Origin: Meghimatium bilineatum
Lineage: Eukaryota; Mollusca; Gastropoda; Stylommatophora; Philomycidae
DNA: 64,000 bases
Assembly (NCBI GenBank): GCA_034231615.1
Contig: CM067307.1
Coordinates: forward strand, 3,621,147-3,685,146
Direction of reading: 5' to 3'
Under the pieces are notes generated by a model. That model saw nothing but the letters and a program-made list of their open reading frames with translations. It did not search any database and had not been told where the DNA came from. Each line of letters opens with the position of its first letter. Positions within the stretch are counted from its first letter, which is position 1. A program made the translations under genes and the position numbers. Shown here piece after piece: positions 1-11,159 of the stretch.

Positions 1-182
1 ATATTAATGCAGTATGCCGCAAATAATCATAAGCAAACATATAATGCAGTCTTCTTGTTAAAACATAGAACTATTAATTTATAGGGAGCGAAATGAAGCG
101 GAATTATAACCTATAACTGGTATTGTTATCATATAAACTGCGCACGTAAAGTTAATATGTACGGAAGAAATTACATAGAGAT

Positions 183-466
183 GTATACAGTTTAACACGA
201 GCAATTACCTTCAATAGTGAAACGATGAAAACTTGCATGATAGCCAATATGTATACAGTTTAACAAGAGTAATTACCTTCAATAGTGAAACGATGAGAAA
301 TTGCATGATAGCCAATATGTATACAGTTTAACAAGAGTAATTACCTTCAATAGTGAAACGATGAAAACTTGCATGATAGCCAATATGTATACAGTTTAAC
401 AAGAGTAATTACCTTCAATAGTGAAACGATGAGAACTTGCATGGTTTGAACATGATAGCCAATATG
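183..466. repeat. 68-bp minisatellite, 4 copies
   Basis: Units start with GTATACAGTTTAACAAGAGT at 183, 251, 319 and 387. The last copy has a small insertion near 443. Confidence 0.95.
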
Positions 467-519
467 ATTCCTTGTGAACAACGATACTACAATTAACAGC
501 CGGAGGAGGGGATAGAACA

Positions 520-654
520 GCCGGAGAATGGGGGAGGGAGAAGCAAAGAAGATTAAAGAAAAGCACTGACAACGTCAAGGACTGGACAAGACAAGATTTA
601 TCCTTAATCGTCAGCATCTTTGAAGATAGAAATCGTGCGAGGACTGTTTGTTGA
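520..654 (+). mobile_element. LINE ORF2 C-terminal fragment
   Basis: Translation from 550 reads RLKKSTDNVKDWTRQDLS then FEDRNRAR and a stop at 652-654. This matches the RW-x-DDVKEWTG...AEDR-x-RWR end common to many animal LINE ORF2 proteins. It runs straight into the 75-bp minisatellite. A related single-copy version lies at 14640-14815. Confidence 0.6.
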
Positions 655-1010
655 TACATCCACTGTGATACTATTACGACCAAGACTAAATAAAGGCTTA
701 TATAGATAGATATGTCCGAGGACTGTTTGTTGATACATCCACTGTGATACTATTACGACCAAGACTAAAGGCTTATATAGATAGATATGTCCAAGGACTG
801 TTTGTTGATACATCCACTGTGATACTATTACGACCAAGACTAAAGGCTTATATAGATAGATATGTCCGATACTGTTTGTTGATACATCCACTGTGATACT
901 ATTACGACCAAGACTAAAGGCTTATATAGATAGATATGTCCGAGGACTGTTTGTTGATACATCCACTGTGATACTATTACGACTAAGACTAAAGGCTTAT
1001 ATAGACAGAT
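638..1010. repeat. 75-bp minisatellite, 5 copies, derived from a LINE 3' end
   Basis: Units begin CGAGGACTGTTTGTTGATAC at about 638, 717, 792, 867 and 941 with period 74-79. The first unit overlaps the LINE stop codon, so the array arose from the LINE 3' end. Confidence 0.95.
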
Positions 1011-2389
1011 AGTAACATTAGCGCTAAGTATGCAATACGCTGATTAACTCTTAGCAAGCAATACCCCTGCAGCATTGGTTCAGTAGTAGATCTAGTTGTA
1101 ACGTGCACCTATTCAATAGCTCAATTTGCTCTTCCGTTTATGTGTGCCTGTAAAACGATGATTTTAGGCAGTGTATAGTAACATTCACCGGGTCATGTGC
1201 TAGAGAGTTACAGAGTGCTACATGCAGTTGTGTAGCCAGACCTTTCAGAAAACAATGCCAACCTAATAAATGTAAAATATTGCCTAGAACATAAGTTGGC
1301 ATATACTTAAAAAAATGCTGAGCTTATCGCTAGTCTAATAGGATATGCTACCACCTTTATACAAATTACCAATCGTTGCCGCACCTATTTATAAAGTGCT
1401 CTAACTGTAACACTATCACCTAACATCCACTTAGCAGAAATTGGTCTCTTTCTCATTCGATTTTAGTGCACTGACGTAGATTGAATTTGTTTTCTTTTCA
1501 TTGTTTTATTTTTAGTTCTTTTTGACCTCGTGTTCTGTCGAATCTGTGAAACTGCCAACCGTGAATACCACATTAGGTCGACCCTAACCACAGATTTCAC
1601 CAACGGGTAGTCATTTTGTTTATTGACACCCGCTCTTCCGTCGCGTGACTTCCCTTTCAGAGATATGGGATTTCAATACCCGTACAGGCACTTTTCCTGA
1701 GTGCTATTTCTAATGTTCTTCTCTGTGTTCTAGTTTAAAAAAAAAGAAAGCGCCATATCTCACGCGAGGTTTAAATGCACGAGCTGCCGTGTTGTCCAAT
1801 CTGAATAATCGTTCTAGAAATCTCAGAGGACCTGCAAAGTAAGGGGTTTCCCCAAGGGCGATGTCAAATTTATTATTCTTTTTGAGAATCTGGCTACTTT
1901 GTGGAAGCATGCAGGAGTTGGTGTTCATTGTTTGATCTACACGTAGAAATGTAATCTGGTTAATATTGTGATTTGGACATGTCGTTTTGTGCTTCTGTGC
2001 TAATCAGACAAATGGACTCACTTTTGAATTGGGATAACCAGTAATTAAAAAGTCGTTGTGTAGCTTCATGAGTTATGTCACTTGTCATTTTTTTTCTGGT
2101 GACAGTTTCAAGTTATCCTTTGAAAAATCGCAATAATGTTCTTCCGCTATTTTCTAACAGTGATTTGAACATTATGCATCATCAATTGCCGTCTCCGCAT
2201 CGATAGTTGACTTCAACAGACGTCTAACTTCCTCTTTTTTCCTTGGTGATCATGTGGTATTAGCGACAGATATGTGCCCTGAGGGTAATCTGCAGAAAAT
2301 CGTAAAAACGCTTTTACAAAACTGCTCACTGTTGCCCATCGCATGAAGAAAATATGACCATCTGTTGTTCGTCCATCACAAGTGTTGAA
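1011..2389. other. No supported feature
   Basis: AT-rich unique-looking DNA. A segment near 2160-2260 faintly resembles others at 54800 and 60960 (CCGCATCGA...GTTGACT), hinting at an old dispersed repeat. I see no coding exon. Confidence 0.4.
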
Positions 2390-2475
2390 ACATTGTTACA
2401 TCCACTTTATCAAATTCAGTTAGAGTTATTTCGTTCTCTATGAGGTCGCAGATGGATGTTACGCCCTATCTTAGC
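2390..2475 (+). repeat. Dispersed repeat, copy 1 of a local pair
   Basis: Shares an interrupted match with 3376-3470 (GTTACATCCAC...CAATTAGAGTTAT and a CCCTAT-CT-GCC end). The two flank the minisatellites at 2.5-3.2 kb and may be parts of one older element or a segmental duplication. Confidence 0.5.
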
Positions 2476-2555
2476 CAAAATAGAGGTGTGCACACATTCT
2501 ATTTTCCTAACGTGGATAGATCTTTCCCTCTATTTTCCTAACGTGGATAGAACTT

Positions 2556-2725
2556 TCCTTTTCGACTTAATGGGAAGATCTTTCCTTTTCGACTTAATGG
2601 GAAGATCTTTCCTTTTCGACTTAATGGGAAGATCTTTCCTTTTCGACTTAATGGGAAGATCTTTCTTTTTCGACTTAATGGGAAGATCTTTCTTTTTCGA
2701 CTTAATTAAAAGGAGTGTGCACACA
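2556..2725. repeat. 27-bp minisatellite, about 6 copies
   Basis: Unit TTTTCGACTTAATGGGAAGA plus TCTTTCC. It is bracketed by two copies of GTGCACACATTCTATTTTCC (near 2486 and 2717). Open frames on both strands come from the repeat. Confidence 0.95.
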
Positions 2726-2823
2726 TTCTATTTTCCTAACGTCGGAAGATTTTTCCTTTTCGACTAAATTTCCACTAGTCAACAAATTACTTGTAGTGAC
2801 AATGTGCATTTAAATGAGGAAGC

Positions 2824-3225
2824 TTTGGACCATGCGTTAATCTGTAACTTTGGACCATGCGTGATCTGTGACTTTGGACCATGCGTTGATCTGTGACTTG
2901 GGACCATGCGTTAATCTGTGACTTTGGACCATGCGTTGATCTGTGAGTTTGGAGCATGCGTTAATCTGTGACTTTGGACCATGCGTTCATCTATGACTTT
3001 GGACCATGCGTTAATCTGTGACTTTGGACCATGCGTGATCTGTGACTTTGGACCATGCGTTGATCTGTGACTTTGGACCATGCGTTATTTTGTGACTTTG
3101 GACCATGCGTTAATATGTGACTTTGGACCATGCGTTGATCGGTGACTTTAAACCATGCGTCAATCTGTGACTTTGGACCATGCGTTAATATGTGACCTTG
3201 GACAATACGTTGATCTGTGACTTTC
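2824..3225. repeat. 25-bp minisatellite, about 16 copies
   Basis: Unit TTTGGACCATGCGTTAATCT plus GTGAC, 24-26 bp, with single-base variants. Confidence 0.95.
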
Positions 3226-3375
3226 ACCAATAAAAGACCTAACAACAGAATGTAAGGAGGCCTTGTATGTCATTTCCTTGCGAATATTTCCGAGAATTTC
3301 ATTGGTCGGCGCTGGCAGACCACTTCCTGGCAACAAAAGTATATAAATTGCTCTTATTCACATGACAATGATAGC

Positions 3376-3470
3376 CATTTGTTACATCCACCTTTAGAAT
3401 GCAATTAGAGTTATGTCTTTGATTAGGAGTTCGTAAATAACTAACATACCCTATTCTGGCCGCAAATGTT
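3376..3470 (+). repeat. Dispersed repeat, copy 2 of a local pair
   Basis: Partner of 2390-2475; same order of matching blocks with about 30 percent divergence by eye. Confidence 0.45.
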
Positions 3471-4121
3471 CTTGGGCAGTTTGGGCATGGGATGACCACT
3501 GTAGATCTGGTCTACCTGTGATTTCTAGCTACTCTGCGCTGATGGCCTACTGCACTTCTCTTTTCGCAAGATACTGCACCAGTTTTTACTGTAGAACGCC
3601 ATGCAGTTCTATATTCTATTTTATGCAAGTTCTTCCCAATTATTTTGGTATATTTCAAATGCTTGCAGTAAGGTCTTTAGCGAGACTTTGTAGCTCTTCT
3701 TTTTCCACCTTGAGATCATGTACTTTCAGCTCACCATTAAGAAAGATCTTTGACAGATGATGGTCTGGCATACATATCAGATGACCAGCGCAATGAATGT
3801 GTCTGCATCAGTATCGTATCAAAGCTATTGTTAGAATCTATATACAAGTAGTGACCACCGAAAATCACAGAAATGATTAAAAACATCACATAAGATGGCT
3901 GGTTCTGCTTTATTTTGATTCTACTGTTGGATTGTATTTGGCGTTTCGTCGCGGTTGACCTCCCTCTCATTGAGCATCATCTGAAACCACTGACAAAGTG
4001 AGTCCAGATGACTGGCAATGAGATCCGATGCAGTGGATGACCGTGATCTTCTACGTGCAACTTTTCTATAGTCTTCAGAAACAGCTCACACCTAACACAC
4101 TCTACAGCTCTCTCGTGGTGC

Positions 4122-4290
4122 TAGTCTTCTTCTTCTTCAGCCTTCATTCTCAAACTCCCGTTCGATTTTTCTTGTAACTGACAATGGTCCTACTAGATAT
4201 CCAGCAGGATGTAGTCCAGATAATGGCTATGCGTTGTTTCGCAGTTTTATTTTAACAGCGGCCCCGCACATCCGTGTTCGGTAGTTCAGT
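4122..4290 (+). repeat. Dispersed family D copy
   Basis: Matches the family pattern CTCAAACTCC ... TCCTACTAGAT ... CCAGCAGGATGTAGTCCAGA ... GCGTTGT ... ACATCC. This is the long subtype. Around it, 3500-4120 and 4290-4690 hold nothing I can support. Confidence 0.7.
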
Positions 4291-4699
4291 GCTAGTGACA
4301 ATAAATCAGTTCATTGAAAAAATATATTTCAACGTCTGAATCCGACTAGGGAACGAGAAAGAAAGAGTCTTGAGTGATTTTCCTTGCGTCCAAAAATTTG
4401 CGTTTTCAATACCAAGCCGTGACTTTATTCGCCATTCACATTTTTATCCAAAATATCTAAGTTTCAACACTCACTCACGTCTATTTCTCACTGAATTATC
4501 TATTATCATAATAAGATATTATCCATACATTATGTGAAAATTTTAGGTCCATTCTTAACCCCCTTTTTAACAACTGTCAAGAATGTAGACACACTCCCTC
4601 AGCCCACCCTACTCACGCCTAGTTCTGTAAAAAAACAACAACTTCCCCCCCCCCTTAAACACCTACATTGCTTTAAACAAAAAAAGTAAAAAAAAAAAT

Positions 4700-5655
4700 A
4701 TTTAAGATTTCTAGAAAAAAGTAACAAGAATATTTCAGATTTCTAGAAAAAAGTAACAACAATAATAATATTTCATGGTTCTAGAAAAAAGCAACAAGAA
4801 TAATAATATTTCAGATTTCTAGAAAAAAACAAGAATATTTCAGATTTCTAGAAAAAAACCAATAATATTTCAGATTTCTAGAAAAAAGTAACAAGAATAT
4901 TTCAGATTTCTAGAAAAAAAAAGAATATTTCAGATTTCTAGAAAAAACAACAATAATATTTCAGATTTCTAGAAAAAAGTAACAAGAATATTTCAGATTT
5001 CTAGAGAAGAAAAAAAGAATATTTCAGATTTCTAGAAAAAAAACCAAGAATATTTCAGATTTCTAGAAAAAAAAAAAATAATATTTCAGATTTCTAGAAA
5101 AAAGTAACAAGAATATTTCAGATTTCAAGAAAAAAAAAAAGAATATTTCAGATTTCTAGAAAAAACAACAATAATATTTCAGATTTCTAGAAAAAAGTAA
5201 CAAGAATATTTCAGATTTCTAAAGAAGAAAATAAGAATATTTCAGATTTCTAGAAAAAAAAACCAAGAATATTTCAGATTTCTAGAAAAAAAAACAATAA
5301 TATTTCAGATTTCTAGAAAAAAGTAACAAGAATAATTCAGATTTCTAGAAAAAAAAACCAAGAATATTTCAGATTTCTAGAAAAAAAGTAACACGAATAT
5401 TTCAGATTTCTAGAAAAAAGTAACAAGAATATTTCAGATTTCTAGAGAAGAAAAAAAGAATATTTCACATTTCTAGAAAAAACAACAATAATATTTCAGA
5501 TTTCTAGAGAAAAAAAACAATAATATTTCAGATTTCTCGAATAAAGTAACAAGAATAATTCAGATTTCTAGAAAAAAAACAAGAATATTTCAGATTTCTA
5601 GAAAAAAAGTAACACGAATATTTCAGATTTCTAGAAAAAAAAAGTAACAAGATGT
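4700..5655. repeat. A-rich minisatellite, 27-33 bp unit, over 30 copies
   Basis: Core AATATTTCAGATTTCTAGAA followed by A-runs and variable AGTAACAAG or ACAACAAT spacers. TTTCTAGAAA is itself a palindrome repeated in each unit. The variable spacers alternate in blocks, suggesting higher-order repeats. Confidence 0.97.
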
Positions 5656-6054
5656 TTGAAATTTGTAGAACACATTAGTTTAATTCAAACAATTTTTTTT
5701 TTGGTGTATAGAAAACTATTGGTGGTGTCAAATTATGTCCACCCTTTACCTGATAACTGACAGAAGAACAATGGTGAGGTGAAGCATGTGGTTGAGGGAT
5801 GAATAACCATCTGACGAATACAATTCGTGAACTTGCTCATGGTTTGAAATATGACCGTCAACATTGTACTGGCGATGCGATTACGAGAGTAGTGGGGCTT
5901 AAACAAGAAATATATTTTTTACAAGCATGGTCCTGTAGAACAACTTTCTATTATTTAAAAAAAAAGAGTTAAAAATTGGTAATATAACCTATTCAGGACG
6001 TAGCTATTAACCCAACGTTTTTTTTGGCTGCAGAATTTTCTAGGCAATATAAAT

Positions 6055-6180
6055 ACGTTCAGTAGTTTGCCAGTGCTTTCTGATGTACGGATGCACAATT
6101 ATCTGTGGCGAAGATTGAACTCGGTAGCTTGGTCGTCACAGAAGTGCCCTGTAGCACTTCGCCACAGAGTCGGACTTGTA
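6055..6180 (-). mobile_element. tRNA-derived SINE, family S2
   Basis: Shares ACGTTCAGTAGTTTG...GCACAATTATCTGTGGCG with 8785-8930. On the minus strand the tRNA-like part has a degenerate B box (CGAGTTCAATC) and an A-box-like CGAAGTGCTACAGGGC. Confidence 0.6.
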
Positions 6181-6299
6181 TTACTTACTTATTAAATTAT
6201 TATTGCGTCAGACTTTCTCTATATAAACTGTACAGGCACATCAGGAGAACTGTTTTACGGTTAGTGGGCTTATATCAATCAGACCACTGCTCAGGTACA

Positions 6300-6425
6300 A
6301 ATATCTCAATGAAAGATTTCGCCATATACCTAACGAACTGGGAAAACACATCGGAAACTCGAATTGTCCGGAGACACAATCTGCGCCCGGGGGGGGGCAA
6401 CATCGTTTAGGAACAATGACAAAAG
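6300..6425 (+). mobile_element. LINE ORF2 C-terminal fragment
   Basis: Translation MKDFAIYLTNWENTSETR followed by RRHNLRPGGG fits the CKRDMKSL...NWENLA-DR-W ending of the LINE type seen on the minus strand at 6870-7395. Much decayed. Confidence 0.55.
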
Positions 6426-6869
6426 AAAGATAAAAGATATGAAAGATAAAAGATATGAAAGATAAAAGTGGAAGACGAAAACAAAATCTTCTGGTGCTGT
6501 GACAGGAAGTAAGTCTTCTATTCCGGAGAGAAAATGCTCATAGGCTTTTTTTTTTAATTTTTCTTAATGATCATCTGCAAGACACAGAAGACCATTCTCT
6601 AAATATAAGTAGCAAACATTCTAGATATTTAGCATTATCTGAATTGGATAACAAATATTCCCAATTTCTAAATATTTCCCTTCAGGATAATAAATTGTTC
6701 AAATATTTTATTATTTCCAAAATGGACAATAAATGGTACAAATATATAGCTATTTCTTAACTGTTTAATAATTGGTAGAAATATTTAGATAAAATATTTG
6801 CTGTATATATGGTCTTTTGCGTCTTGCAGACGGTCATTTAGCAATAAGAAGAAGCAATCCGTTAAATAT

Positions 6870-7395
6870 TTTCTCAGAAACGATGACTTTTCAATCGATC
6901 ACATCACAGCAAAGGAAGATTTTTGTTTACTTCTTTATCGTTTTTCTTCCATATCTTTAAAAATAGTATTTTTTAACAATGCTGCTCCCGCACGCAGGTT
7001 CTGCCTTCAGACATCCCGAGTTTGATCGTGTTTTCCCAGTTTTTGGATTCTATGTGGAAGCCTTTCATTGAGGATTTACATATGACTTTATACCTCAGCA
7101 TTGGTCCACCGCGGGCTCGATGGCCTTCAGCCAGTTTCCCGAATAGTACTTGTTTTGGGATGAGGCAGTTTGACATTCTGCAGACGTGACGAGGTCAGCG
7201 CAATCTATGTATATTGAGTGTTTCCATGGCAGACGGTAGCTTAGTGCGGCGATACACTTCCATGGCAGACGGTAGCTTAGTGCGGCGATACACTACCATG
7301 TTACTGATTTTGTCGTGCCATTTGATGTTTAAGATCTTGCGGAGACATCTTAGATGAAAGATGTTAAGTCTCCTCTCGTGTTTCGTTCGGGCAGT
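6870..7395 (-). mobile_element. LINE reverse transcriptase C-terminal fragment
   Basis: Minus-strand translation gives RRLNIFHLRCLRKILNIKWH then DKISN, YRRTKLPS, CRMSNCLIPKQVLFGKLAEG and NWENTIK, the normal order for the region after the RT core. Stops and frameshifts show it is dead. A 36-bp in-frame tandem duplication sits at 7222-7293. Confidence 0.85.
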
Positions 7396-7429
7396 CGCTA
7401 TCTAGATATTAATTAGTCCATAATTTAAA

Positions 7430-7590
7430 TATTTGGTAGATGTACGCCCTATAATAAATGGTCCAAATAAGTAGATACGTTAATTGATTAAAAAATGGGC
7501 CAAATAAGTAGATATGTTAATTGATTAATAAATGGTCCAAATAAGTAGATATGTTAGATTATTAATAAATGGTCCAAATATGTAAATAGT
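7430..7590. repeat. About 38-bp imperfect repeat, 4 copies
   Basis: Unit around AATGGTCCAAATAAGTAGAT ATGTTAATTGATTA. A looser AATGG...CAAATAT pattern extends back to 6640-6790, suggesting an older array interrupted by the LINE. Confidence 0.8.
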
Positions 7591-7599
7591 TGTGTGGCT

Positions 7600-8260
7600 T
7601 TTGGAATGCATTTTTATTAGGCTTTGCAAGGCATTAAAATATGGTCTTTAGTAATACGGGGTGTCTACTAAGTCGCTGTACACTCGTTTACATTAGTTGT
7701 GCCAGTTCGTTACATGAGTTATAAGTATGTGATTTCAGTGAAGTCTGTGCGATTTCAATGCACTGCGACTTTACAGAAGTCCTTTATATTTTTAATGTAA
7801 TATATAGTGATGTGTGCGGATTACTATTTTGAAATAGGCCATGTATAGAGTTATTCCTTCCTAGAGTTATGTATAAAGTTATTCCTTCCCCTATGACTAT
7901 CAGAGCGAGGTGATATTTCTTCTATATCTCTGTGTTAGTTGTGCTCACATGATATGGTGTGTTTATTATTTCATTTTCATTATCTGTACAATATGTGGGC
8001 GTTCTGACGGTCTCACTAGCATCACACTAGACCAACCAGCGTATCATAATAAACCACTAGTAGATGATATGCCCTGCAGTGGCAAGGTGCAGTGCGCGTA
8101 TGTGACGGCCAAGGAACGTGTTCGAATCTTTCTCAAACAAATGTGCATCGGGATCGTTCAGAAAAAATGGCAAGCTACTCAAGGTATTTATAAGCAAATG
8201 CCTAGAAAATTACTACTTGTAAAAATTGATGTGTTAATGGTACATTCTAAATAGAATAAT
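7600..8260. other. No supported feature
   Basis: One 114-codon open frame at 7910-8254 has no recognisable domain and no repeat support; I regard it as chance. Confidence 0.4.
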
Positions 8261-8264
8261 CTGC

Positions 8265-8420
8265 CTAAGACGGATGTGTAGGGCCATTGGCGCAAATAAA
8301 ACGGAGACACAGCGCATGTCCATTCTCTTGACAATATCCTGCTGGAATTCTACAGAACAATCACATTCCTGCTACAGGAGAGATCCAGTGGGAGTTTGAG
8401 AATGAATGCATACGAAGAGT
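8265..8420 (-). repeat. Dispersed family D copy
   Basis: Minus strand reads TTCATTCTCAAACTCCCACT, then GGATCTCTCCTGTAGCAGGA, AGAATTCCAGCAGGAT and ...ACACATCCG. Long subtype. Confidence 0.75.
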
Positions 8421-8784
8421 AGAATATGCTATCTTTGAGATAACATGATTTGTTCCAACGGAAGCCAGGTCCCATTTCACATTGACAATTATGTTTCCCC
8501 GCTTTATTGTTCTTTTTCTACTTCTGCGATCAGTGTCCTATGCTTAGATGTCTATACAGACAGGCATGTGGAATCCATGAATACAATTGTCAAGAGGAGA
8601 TCATCAGAGTTGCCCCATAGCTTCAAATCCAGATTTGTCTCTTGCGGGCATATTTTAGTCTTCAAATCGTCAAGATTTGGCATGTCTGTACAATGTGTTC
8701 TCGAGTCTGGGGACCCTTTCAAAAAATCATGTTCAGTATGTAGTAATGAACCAAGTATTCTTTGGCTGTGGTGACTCACTAGGC

Positions 8785-8930
8785 GTTCAGAAAATACGTT
8801 CAGTAGTTTGTCATTGCCTTCTGAATGGCCCAGATACACAATTGCTTATGGCGGGATTCGAATCCGGTACCTTGTCAGTCACAGACTCGCACTGTACGAG
8901 CCCGCTACACATTCGAAGTTAAATATCCCC
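8785..8930 (-). mobile_element. tRNA-derived SINE, family S2
   Basis: Minus strand carries a good B box (GGATTCGAATCC) downstream of an A-box-like TGTAGCGGGCTCGTACAG, then the shared S2 body (TTCAGAAGGCAATGACAAAC). Confidence 0.7.
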
Positions 8931-9299
8931 ACACTTGAATAGAATTGTCTATTGTGGATTTTGTTTTTCTGAATGCTAGTATCTAATTCCCAACTTCTGC
9001 TTGATTTGTCTACTTGTCTAGTAGCTGTTCAAACAATTCTGCTAAATGACTGCTGAGACGACGCAAGGCCGTAGATGAGGAGTGTGCGTCAATGCCCCCC
9101 TTACCCCATAGCAAATAAAAACATACCTTTTTGTACTAGGAGTTTAGCCAAAAATGTGGGTAAAATCACCCCTGCTAGTGATTTTTTGAAACGAAGTCTT
9201 CACATTTTCTGATAGAAAAAGAGCATTACGGAAATTACAGGTAAAAGAAAGAATGCTATTTTTTTAAAAATATTTTTAAATAAACGTATCTACGACCAT

Positions 9300-9400
9300 G
9301 CTAGCACAACACTGTCCCCTACCATCATCAGGACCGTTTCCTCTATCATCAGGACAGTGTCCTCTACTATCATCAGGACCGTGTCCTCTACTATCATATT
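9300..9400. repeat. About 30-bp repeat, 3-4 copies
   Basis: Units of TCATCAGGACCGTGTCCTCT ACTA with length variation; it abuts the LINE end at 9405. Confidence 0.85.
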
Positions 9401-9404
9401 TTGT

Positions 9405-9610
9405 CTTTTCCAAGGGAATAATGATTGATCGTATCTACACCTGCCGACAAACTTAGTGGTGGAAGTGTCCGTTATCATTCCAGGGCTAGATGTTGCCTCA
9501 GCTATGTTGTTGATGTTTTTTAAGGTTATCTCGATGTTTTCTATCCACTGTTTTCTTGGTCTTCGGTTGGTTCAACGCTATCTCGATATTTTCTATCCAC
9601 TGTTTTCTTG
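9405..9610 (-). mobile_element. LINE ORF2 3' end, family with the W-I-E-N-I-x terminus
   Basis: Minus strand encodes KQWIENIEITLKNINNIAEA then TSSPGM...FVGRCRYDQSLFPWKR. The same terminus occurs at 19600-19765 and 62915-63060. A 62-bp duplication (9520-9610) repeats the WIENIE segment. Confidence 0.7.
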
Positions 9611-9759
9611 ATCTACCGTTGGCTCTATATCTGGGCATTCTTTTGTTACGTGCTCTTTCTTGTCATTTGGTTGTGCTCCTCTACATATGACGATCATCAT
9701 CAAGAGGTTGCATATTCTGAACAATCAATATAAGGTAATACATGTACTGCTGTATAACA

Positions 9760-9930
9760 GAATAGCAATAGTACTTGCGTATAACACAGGTTGTATAAGT
9801 CTCCGTTGATGATCTGACAGACTATCACTAGGGGGATCTGGGGTGTAAACACGAAAATACAAATAAACAATACAGATGACATTTTCCGAGTTTCGAACCG
9901 TTAGGTCTTTATCAGGAATATACAAAACAG
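9760..9930 (-). mobile_element. Retroelement terminal fragment with hammerhead-like motif
   Basis: Minus strand at 9885-9917 reads CCTGATAAAGACC-TAAC-GGTTCGAAAC. This resembles the hammerhead core CUGAUGA, stem II hairpin, GAAA, with one core substitution. Such motifs are known at the ends of Penelope-like elements and retrozymes. Assignment is by motif only. Confidence 0.4.
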
Positions 9931-10174
9931 TGAAAAAAATAATAAGAACAATGTTACCACCACAGAGGCACTAGAGCACAGACAATGTAAACAATACGAA
10001 GTTCAAGGTGACAACGACGTACGTGTAAACATGTAGTCATGTAAGTGGGCTTTGTTGAAAAAAGGTTTGGGATATGAGAACATAAAGAAACAATTATTAC
10101 CCAAAACAAGATATATTACAATACATAAAGGACAACAGCAACATAAATGTAGATGACGACAAATAAACAGAACA

Positions 10175-10640
10175 GAGAGTAAGGACATCACTATTGACGT
10201 TCACACGGCCCGTGAAACTCTTAAGAACATCTCTCTCTCTCTCTCTCTCTAATATATATATATATATATATATCTCAAATCAATGCTGCAGAATTTAGCC
10301 CTTTGTGGTCAATGGCCGTCAGTCCTATGGATGTATCATGTTGTTCCGTCATTTCCTGTCTTGTTTAACCGATATTTGGAACGGTTTTAAAAATAAAATA
10401 TATTTTCTATTGGTGTTGTTTCATCTTTCAGTTCTAGTTTTAGCACTTCCGGGCTTGATCCATATTTATCTCAGCCATGTGAACGTCAATAGTGATGTCC
10501 TTATTTGTCACTTTTGTATGTGAGTGTTTCTTGATAATGATCGTTAGTTCGAAACGTCGACGTGTGTGTGTTTTTAATGTGTATTTCCAGTGATTAGCAA
10601 AACTTCATTATCCTCTTCGAATTTTCACCTGTTTGATTTC
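10175..10640 (+). mobile_element. Terminal fragment with inverted repeat and GAAACGT motif
   Basis: A 28-nt arm TAAGGACATCACTATTGACG plus TTCACA near 10178-10206 recurs inverted at about 10478-10506. Between them is (CT)n(AT)n at 10231-10273. At 10530-10556 the plus strand has CTTGATAATGATCGTTAGTT then CGAAACG, a degenerate hammerhead-like core. The following AGTGATTAGCAAAACTT matches 62070-62090. Confidence 0.45.
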
Positions 10641-10934
10641 AATTTTACTGCAGTGATCACTTAGTATCGATCTTTCACACTTCAGTTGATCACATCTCTG
10701 ACTTCAGTTATTCATATCTCTGAATTCTGTTGTCTTGAATTTAAAGACTGTCTGATGTCTTAATAAAAAAGTCAAAATGTTCAGATAAATAATAAACAAT
10801 AATTATGTTAAGAATGTTGCCGAAATCAAGAATTGTAGCTGTTGCCTGCCATTCACGTTGTAAATGGCGACTAAGGAGGTTTTTACTTCCGGGGGTGAAG
10901 GGGTGTGGTGGAGTTACCTCTTCCGTTTCATAGA

Positions 10935-11075
10935 GTGCCACGGGACCCAGAAGTCATGATGAAATTGGATGTATCAAGCCGTAAGACTCAGATATCACAG
11001 CCAAGCTGCAAACCATGACTCGGCTGTATCCTGCTAATCTGCAGGAATATGAGAATTTACACATTTGAGGAAGAA
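10935..11075 (-). repeat. Dispersed family D copy, short subtype
   Basis: Minus strand has CCTGCAGATTAGCAGGATAC, then GTCATGGTTTGCAGC, TGTGATATCTG and ACATCC. The short subtype lacks the segment between CTGCAGATTAG and CAGGAT. Confidence 0.75.
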
Positions 11076-11159
11076 GAATACATACTGATAAGGCCCATAT
11101 CCTGTAAGTGCTATATTGGAGACTAGAACACAAAAATATCGCGCACATTATGCCGATAC

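Noticed and set aside
8445..8774. 109-codon plus-strand open frame
   Set aside because: No domain recognised and it ends beside a SINE.
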